This document shows positions 59,297-64,000 of a DNA stretch of 64,000 nt, one piece after another. The translations under genes and the position numbers were made by a program. The stretch is from Burkholderiales bacterium (GTDB lineage Bacteria; Pseudomonadota; Gammaproteobacteria; Burkholderiales; Burkholderiaceae_C), in contig JAJUGJ010000012.1 of assembly GCA_029268225.1 (NCBI GenBank), positions 1 to 64,000 on the forward strand. The letters run 5' to 3'. Numbering within the stretch: position 1 is the first letter of the stretch; every line of letters begins with the position of its first letter. Under the pieces are notes generated by a model. The model was not told the origin of the DNA and did no database searches. It saw nothing but the letters and a program-made list of their open reading frames with translations.

Positions 59297-59788
59297 CTAC
59301 GATAGCAGGTGCGCCGGATTGGCGATACGCTGGCTCAGTTGCAAAATCGCCTCGGCATTCGAAGGCGAAAAGCAGCGGTCTGCGGCCTCTTGCCAGGGTA
59401 ACCAGACATGGGCGATGTGCTCTGACGGCGCCAGCGTGATGGGGGTGTCACGCGGCACGCACAGGCCGAACACATGCTCGGTGTTGTGCGTTACTCCCGG
59501 TGCATAGCGGTGGCGCCAGACTGGGTAGATCTCATAAACATTCTCGACACCCCAATCCTGCAGCGCCGAGGATGGCACGCGCGCCGAGCCCACCTGAATC
59601 CCCGTTTCCTCCCAGACCTCCCGGATGGCCGTTTCCGTCCACGACTCATCCAGCCGATCTTTCGATCCGGTCACGCTCTGCCAGAACCCGGGTTGCTTGG
59701 CCCGCTCGATCAGCAAGACCTCTCGCTCAGGCGTGTAGATCACCACCAGCACCGATTGCGGAATCTTGTGAGACGCTTGTTCGTTCAT
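59297..59788 (-). CDS. nudB: Dihydroneopterin triphosphate diphosphatase (NudB)
   Basis: 163 residues. The Nudix box runs from GSKDRLDESW to REVWEETGI with the expected G-x5-E-x7-REVWEETG spacing. SVLVVIYTPEREVLLIERAK and WQSVTGS are typical of NudB, and the gene follows aspS, the usual place of nudB in proteobacteria. It removes pyrophosphate from dihydroneopterin triphosphate in folate synthesis. A terminator lies between aspS and nudB, so nudB needs read-through or its own promoter. Confidence 0.88.
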   Translation of the reverse strand: MNEQASHKIPQSVLVVIYTPEREVLLIERAKQPGFWQSVTGSKDRLDESWTETAIREVWEETGIQVGSARVPSSALQDWGVENVYEIYPVWRHRYAPGVTHNTEHVFGLCVPRDTPITLAPSEHIAHVWLPWQEAADRCFSPSNAEAILQLSQRIANPAHLLS

Positions 59789-59833
59789 GGCTGACAGTGT
59801 GGCACGGACCCTCCGCGGGTGTGTCGGCCCATG

Positions 59834-59859
59834 AAAAAGGCCACCCCGTGGGGTGGCCT
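59834..59859 (-). terminator. Rho-independent terminator after aspS
   Basis: On the minus strand AGGCCACCCC/GGGGTGGCCT (59859-59850 with 59847-59838, 2-base loop on paper, effectively 4) is followed by TTTTTCAT. It lies 39 bases after the aspS stop. Confidence 0.85.
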
Positions 59860-59897
59860 CTCGGCACGCATCGGCAGCCCGGAGGCCGCCTCAGGCG

Positions 59898-61700
59898 TCA
59901 GCCCTGCGCGGGAGTCGCAGCGGCGGCGTTGCGCAGGCGGATGTGCAGTTCGCGCAGTTGCTTCTCGTCCACGTTCGACGGGGCGCCGGTCAGCAGACAC
60001 TGGGCACGTTGTGTCTTCGGGAAGGCGATCACGTCGCGGATCGACTCAGCCTTGGTCATCAGCGTGACCAGGCGGTCCAGACCGAAGGCCAGACCACCGT
60101 GCGGGGGCGCGCCGTACTGCAGCGCGTCCAGCAGGAAGCCGAACTTCACGGCGGCGTCTTCCTTGCTGATGTTCAGGGCGCTGAACACCTTGGATTGCAC
60201 CTCGGCGCGGTGGATACGGATCGAACCGCCACCCAGTTCCCAGCCGTTGAGCACCATGTCGTAGGCCTTGGCGATGCAGGCGCCCGGATCGGTGTCCATC
60301 AGGTCCTCGTGACCATCCTTCGGAGCGGTGAAGGGGTGGTGCACAGCGTTCCAGCGCTCCGACTCGTCGTCGTACTCGAACATCGGGAAGTCCACCACCC
60401 ACAGCGGCGCCCAGCGGTCTTCGAACAGACCGGCCTTTTTGCCGAAGTCGGAGTGACCCACCTTCAGGCGCAGCGCGCCGATGGCGTCGTTGACGATCTT
60501 GGCCTTGTCGGCACCGAAGAAGATCAGGTCGCCGTCCTTGGCGCCGGTGCGCTCCAGGATCTTGGCAATGGCGGCATCGTGCAGGTTCTTCACGATGGGC
60601 GATTGCAAACCGTCACGGCCCTTGGCCACTTCGTTCACCTTGATCCAGGCCAGGCCCTTGGCACCGTAGATCTTGACGAACTCGGTGTAGGCATCGATCT
60701 CGCCGCGCGACATCGCGCCGCCGCCAGGAACGCACAGACCCACCACGCGGCCACCCTTGGTGGTGGCAGGCGTCGAGAAGACCTTGAAGTCCACGTCGGC
60801 CATCACGTCGGTCAGCTCGGTGAACTGCAGCTTGACGCGCAGGTCGGGCTTGTCCGAGCCATACAGGTGCATGGCGTCGGCGTACTTCATCACCGGGTAG
60901 GCGCCCAGATCCACATTCAGCGCCTTCATGAAGACGTGGCGGATCATGCCTTCGAACATGTCACGGATTTCCTGCTCGGTCAGGAAGCTCGTTTCAATAT
61001 CGATCTGGGTGAATTCGGGCTGACGGTCGGCACGCAGGTCTTCGTCGCGGAAGCACTTGGTGATCTGGTAGTAGCGGTCGTAGCCGGCCACCATCAGCAG
61101 CTGCTTGAACAGCTGGGGCGACTGGGGCAGGGCGAAGAACTGGCCGTCGTGCACGCGCGAGGGCACCAGGTAGTCGCGGGCACCTTCCGGGGTCGACTTG
61201 GTCAGCATCGGGGTTTCGATGTCGATGAAGCCGTTCTCGTCCAGGAACTTGCGCGCTTCCATCGCCACGCGGTAGCGCAGCATCAGGTTCTTTTGCATGT
61301 AAGGACGACGCAGGTCCAGCACGCGGTGGGTCAGGCGGGTGGTTTCCGACAGGTTCTCGTCGTCCAGCTGGAACGGCGGCGTGACGGAAGCGTTCAGCAC
61401 TTCCAGGGTGTGACCCAGCACTTCGATCTTGCCGCTGGTCAGTCCGGCGTTTTCGGTGCCGGCGGGGCGGGCGCGCACGACGCCGGTCACCTTCAGGCAG
61501 AACTCGTTGCGCACGTCTTCGGCGATCTTGAACGAGTCGGCACGGTCAGGGTCGAACACCACCTGCACCAGACCTTCGCGGTCACGCAGGTCGATGAAGA
61601 TCACGCCGCCGTGGTCGCGGCGACGGTGGGCCCAGCCCATCAGCGTCACGGTCTGGCCCATCAGCGCTTCGCTGACCAGACCACAGTAAGTGGTGCGCAT
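59898..61700 (-). CDS. aspS: Aspartyl-tRNA synthetase
   Basis: 600 residues from ATG 61700, normal for bacterial-type AspRS. Domains: N-terminal OB anticodon-binding fold ([20 protein letters not shown]), class II motif 2 ([20 protein letters not shown]) with [20 protein letters not shown], the GAD insertion of bacterial AspRS in the middle, and motif 3 ([13 protein letters not shown]). Charges tRNA-Asp; whether it also charges tRNA-Asn cannot be told from this window. Confidence 0.97.
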   Translation of the reverse strand: MRTTYCGLVSEALMGQTVTLMGWAHRRRDHGGVIFIDLRDREGLVQVVFDPDRADSFKIAEDVRNEFCLKVTGVVRARPAGTENAGLTSGKIEVLGHTLEVLNASVTPPFQLDDENLSETTRLTHRVLDLRRPYMQKNLMLRYRVAMEARKFLDENGFIDIETPMLTKSTPEGARDYLVPSRVHDGQFFALPQSPQLFKQLLMVAGYDRYYQITKCFRDEDLRADRQPEFTQIDIETSFLTEQEIRDMFEGMIRHVFMKALNVDLGAYPVMKYADAMHLYGSDKPDLRVKLQFTELTDVMADVDFKVFSTPATTKGGRVVGLCVPGGGAMSRGEIDAYTEFVKIYGAKGLAWIKVNEVAKGRDGLQSPIVKNLHDAAIAKILERTGAKDGDLIFFGADKAKIVNDAIGALRLKVGHSDFGKKAGLFEDRWAPLWVVDFPMFEYDDESERWNAVHHPFTAPKDGHEDLMDTDPGACIAKAYDMVLNGWELGGGSIRIHRAEVQSKVFSALNISKEDAAVKFGFLLDALQYGAPPHGGLAFGLDRLVTLMTKAESIRDVIAFPKTQRAQCLLTGAPSNVDEKQLRELHIRLRNAAAATPAQG

Positions 61701-61769
61701 TGTTGTTAGCTCCGGAATGAGGTTCGTGCGGCCTGGGCACAGGCCCGGCTCGAAACCCTCGATTGTCGT

Positions 61770-62402
61770 TCAGGAATGGGTGTTTGGCGCGGCCGGTGGC
61801 GACACCACCCCCATCGAAATGATGTACTTGAGCGCTTCGTCCACCGACATGTGCAAAGGATGGACCTCGGCACGCGGCACGATCAGCATGAAACCCGAGG
61901 TCGGGTTGGGCGTGGTGGGTACGTACACGGTCACCATGTCGGGCGGCAGCTTTTGCGCCACCTCGCCATCAGGCTTGCCGGTCACGAAGGCGATGGTCCA
62001 GGCACCATGGCGGGGGTACTGCACCAGCACCGCCTCGCGGAAAGCCTGACCGCTGCTGGAAAACAGCGTGTCCGAGACCTGTTTGACCGAGTTGTAGATG
62101 CTCTTGACGATGGGGATGTTCGAAAACACCCAGTTGGAGCGATTGAGCAGCCACTGCCCGACCATGTTGGTGACCGCCACACCGGTCAGCCACAAGGCTG
62201 TAACCAGGATGATGACGCTCAGGCCAGGCACACGCTGCAAGTCGGCCAGCACAGGGTGGATGCTGACCGGCAGCACCGTCCGCGCCACGACCATGAACCA
62301 GGCAAACACGTCGTCGAGCGTGCCGATCACGCTCTTGAGCACCCAGATGGTGATCACCAGGGGGAGCCAGACGAGCAGGCCGGTGAGGATGTATTTCTTC
62401 AC
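61770..62402 (-). CDS. DUF502 family membrane protein
   Basis: 210 residues from GTG 62402. It begins VKKYILTGLLVWLPLVITIW, the usual DUF502 start, has a second membrane segment (LSVIILVTALWLTGVAVTNM) and the conserved IPIVKSIYNSVKQVSDTLFS and GFMLIVPRAEVHPLHMSVDE blocks. The start is set by the family alignment; no Shine-Dalgarno is evident, and the long in-frame upstream extension is Ala/Arg-rich and unlike the family. Function unknown; the gene is often found beside aspS and fmdB in betaproteobacteria. Confidence 0.88.
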   Translation of the reverse strand: MKKYILTGLLVWLPLVITIWVLKSVIGTLDDVFAWFMVVARTVLPVSIHPVLADLQRVPGLSVIILVTALWLTGVAVTNMVGQWLLNRSNWVFSNIPIVKSIYNSVKQVSDTLFSSSGQAFREAVLVQYPRHGAWTIAFVTGKPDGEVAQKLPPDMVTVYVPTTPNPTSGFMLIVPRAEVHPLHMSVDEALKYIISMGVVSPPAAPNTHS

Positions 62403-62508
62403 GTTGGGGAGGGGGGAGAGGGCGCGAGGCCGGGTGCCGTGGCAGGCAGCTTGGCCTGTATTGTCAGGCCAAGCTGTGTCAGGCGAGTGCGTGAAGCAAA
62501 AGCGCCGC

Positions 62509-62820
62509 TCAGTGGCAGGCGCAGGAGCCGCCGCATGGCGTGCCGCCCGAGTCGCTGCCTGCGCTGCTGGCCTCGGCCGGCGCAGGAGCAGCCGCTGCCG
62601 CGGTGGCGCCTGTGGCCGGGGCACTGGTGCCGCCCGAGCCGCCACGGAAGTCGGTCACATACCAGCCCGAACCCTTGAGCTGGAAGCCTGCAGCCGTGAT
62701 CTGCTTCTGGAAGCTCTCGGCGCCGCAGGCGGGGCAGGTGGTGAGCACCGGATCAGAGATTTTTTGCAAAACGTCCTTGGCGTGACCGCAGGACGTGCAC
62801 TGGTAGGCATAAATCGGCAT
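62509..62820 (-). CDS. FmdB family zinc-ribbon protein
   Basis: 103 residues. The N-terminal zinc ribbon has MPIYAYQCTSCGHAKDVLQK and TTCPACGAESFQKQ (two CxxC pairs), followed by the family's GSGWYVTDFRG. The C-terminal tail is Ala/Gly/Ser-rich and ends with GGSCACH, three residues that could bind a further metal. The FmdB family is regarded as putative regulators; role unproven. First gene of the fmdB-DUF502-aspS run. Confidence 0.9.
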   Translation of the reverse strand: MPIYAYQCTSCGHAKDVLQKISDPVLTTCPACGAESFQKQITAAGFQLKGSGWYVTDFRGGSGGTSAPATGATAAAAAPAPAEASSAGSDSGGTPCGGSCACH

Positions 62821-62848
62821 GGCCTGACCTCGAGAAAATCGATGATTG

Positions 62849-62895
62849 TAAAAGACGGACGGCGCCCTTGCCAGCGTGCGTGCGCTGGCAAGGGC
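62849..62895 (-). terminator. Terminator hairpin downstream of the sodium:solute symporter gene
   Basis: A 13-bp perfect stem (GCCCTTGCCAGCG at 62864-62876 and its complement at 62883-62895, 6-base loop). On the minus strand a T-rich stretch TCTTTTAC follows about 10 bases later. It should end the symporter transcript before fmdB, whose start is 29 bases further. Confidence 0.65.
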
Positions 62896-62999
62896 CCGCG
62901 CAAGGAGATGTGGGCGCCCCGTTGAAAATCAAGTCTCGGGACATGTGCGCGCTTCCGAGCCGCGCACAGCAGCCATCGTGCAGATGCTGCGCCTGTCCG

Positions 63000-64000
63000 T
63001 CAGGCTGTCAGCAGAGGTCGCTTGCTGCGGCGGTCCGTGATCCACTGCGGTGCCAAGGAGCCCAGCAGCATGCCTGCCAGGGCCATCAGCAGACCGGCCA
63101 ACTGCCCGGGGAAGGCTTCGCCCAGGCCAGCATGGAAAGTGAACAAGGTCAGTGTGCCGATGCCCAGCACGATCGACAGCAGCGCCCCTTGGGTCGAGGC
63201 ACGCTTCCAGTACAGACCGAAGGTCAGGGGCACGAAAGCACCCACCAGCGGAATCTGATAAGCCGCGGAAACCAGGTCATAGATGGCTGTTCCCTCCATC
63301 AAGATCGCGTACGTCAACACCAGGCAGGTGAAGACCAGCAGGGTCACGCGCATGGCGAACAGCACCTGACGATCCGTCATGCCGGGCTTGATGTTCTTGA
63401 GGATGTTCTCGACGAAGCTGGTGGAGGGCGCCAGCAGCGTGGCCGACGAGGTTGACTTGATCGCCGACACGAGCGCACCAAAGAAGAAGATCTGGGCGAT
63501 CAGGGGCATTTTGCTCAGGATCAGCGTTGGCAGGACCTTCTGGGGGTCATTGGCCAACAATGCCCGCGTCTCATCCGGCATGATGATCAGCGAGGAGGCC
63601 ACGATGAACATCGGTACGAAGGCAAAGGCCAGGTAGCCGAAGCCGCCGATGATGGCGCCCCGCTGGGCCGTGACCGCATCCTTGGCCGACATCACGCGCT
63701 GAAACACGTCTTGCTGAGGAATGGAGCCCAACATCATGGTGATGCCCGCGGCAATGAACCAGAGCCAGCCATCGGGGGTGTTCTCGGGGAAGAACTTGAA
63801 CCAGTTGTTGGCATGCGCCAGGTCGATCACCTTGTCTGCTCCGCCCGCCTGGTCGGCGGCCATGTAGGCAATCAAGGACAGGCCCACAACCAGCACGACC
63901 ATCTGGATGAAGTCGGTCCATGCCACCGCCAGCATGCCCCCCACCATCACATAGACCAGCACCAGCAAGGTGCCGAGAGCCATGCCCCAGGCGGGAGCGA
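63000..64000 (-). CDS. Sodium:solute symporter (SSS family), C-terminal part
   Basis: The gene runs off the right edge; 333 codons are visible. Repeated membrane helices and SSS-family motifs are clear: TLLVLVYVMVGGMLAVAWTD, FIQMVVLVVGLSLIAYM, SIPQQDVFQRVMSAKDAVTA and AIKSTSSATLLAPSTSFVEN (TM8 sodium-site serines). The substrate (proline, pantothenate, acetate or other) cannot be decided from this part. It is transcribed toward fmdB and ends before the hairpin at 62864-62895. Confidence 0.9.
   Translation of the reverse strand, partial: APAWGMALGTLLVLVYVMVGGMLAVAWTDFIQMVVLVVGLSLIAYMAADQAGGADKVIDLAHANNWFKFFPENTPDGWLWFIAAGITMMLGSIPQQDVFQRVMSAKDAVTAQRGAIIGGFGYLAFAFVPMFIVASSLIIMPDETRALLANDPQKVLPTLILSKMPLIAQIFFFGALVSAIKSTSSATLLAPSTSFVENILKNIKPGMTDRQVLFAMRVTLLVFTCLVLTYAILMEGTAIYDLVSAAYQIPLVGAFVPLTFGLYWKRASTQGALLSIVLGIGTLTLFTFHAGLGEAFPGQLAGLLMALAGMLLGSLAPQWITDRRSKRPLLTA

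Noticed and set aside
59853-61709. 618-codon + strand frame opposite aspS
   Set aside because: Antisense of a universal housekeeping gene in a GC-rich genome; no independent start signal or motif.

Overview
The window is chromosomal DNA of a high-GC Gram-negative bacterium. Gene content (LolA, a BtuB receptor with a TonB box, ZapA next to 6S RNA, aspS-nudB linkage, a hoxFUYH soluble hydrogenase, DctS/DctR-type regulators) points to a betaproteobacterium of the order Burkholderiales, plausibly near the Leptothrix/Rubrivivax/Aquabacterium group. That placement is inference; no 16S gene is present. I saw no tRNA, rRNA, insertion sequence, CRISPR array or prophage.

Layout. 1-5171: housekeeping genes (3' end of ftsK, lolA, a DEAD-box RNA helicase with a long repetitive tail, rarA). 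5193-18207: a type VI secretion cluster of two divergent arms, tssJ-tssK-tssL leftward and a TPR lipoprotein gene, tssB, tssC, hcp, tssE, tssF, tssG and tssH rightward. tssM, tssA, vgrG and PAAR genes are absent from the window. 18326-20200: a tiny cysteine-rich protein and a pair of membrane-anchored proteins built of valine/proline beta-repeats that I cannot assign to a family. 20210-28144: lipid catabolism under two local regulators: a PadR repressor facing a FadH-like dienoyl-CoA reductase, an NTF2-like protein and a dienoyl-CoA isomerase, then a GntR/FCD regulator facing an acyl-CoA dehydrogenase and an APH-fold kinase. Both regulator/target intervals hold well-formed palindromes.

28258-40027: twelve tightly packed leftward genes, hypB-hypF-hypC-hypD-hypE-cupin-hoxF-hoxU-hoxY-hoxH-hoxW-hypA, encoding a soluble NAD-reducing [NiFe]-hydrogenase and most of its maturation machinery. 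40221-45470: C4-dicarboxylate uptake (dctA), an orphan TRAP-type binding protein and a DctS/DctR-like two-component system. 45478-47598: a GarR-like reductase and a PAS-GGDEF protein with a degenerate active site. 47641-48533: leftward zapB-like, zapA and 6S RNA.

48608-57109: a cobalamin riboswitch followed by btuB, btuF, btuC, btuD, a divergent PduO-like protein, cobO, cobT, cobS and cobC, that is B12 uptake, adenosylation and lower-ligand assembly. 57073-64000: leftward genes for cardiolipin synthase, an EEP hydrolase, NudB, AspRS, a DUF502 membrane protein, an FmdB zinc ribbon and the 3' part of a sodium:solute symporter.

The least explained items are the beta-repeat protein pair (18646-20200), the PduO-like protein without its ATP loop (53302-53850), the cupin inside the hydrogenase operon (33747-34100), the degenerate GGDEF protein that keeps its I-site, and the operator shared by two divergent promoters at 20816-20835.
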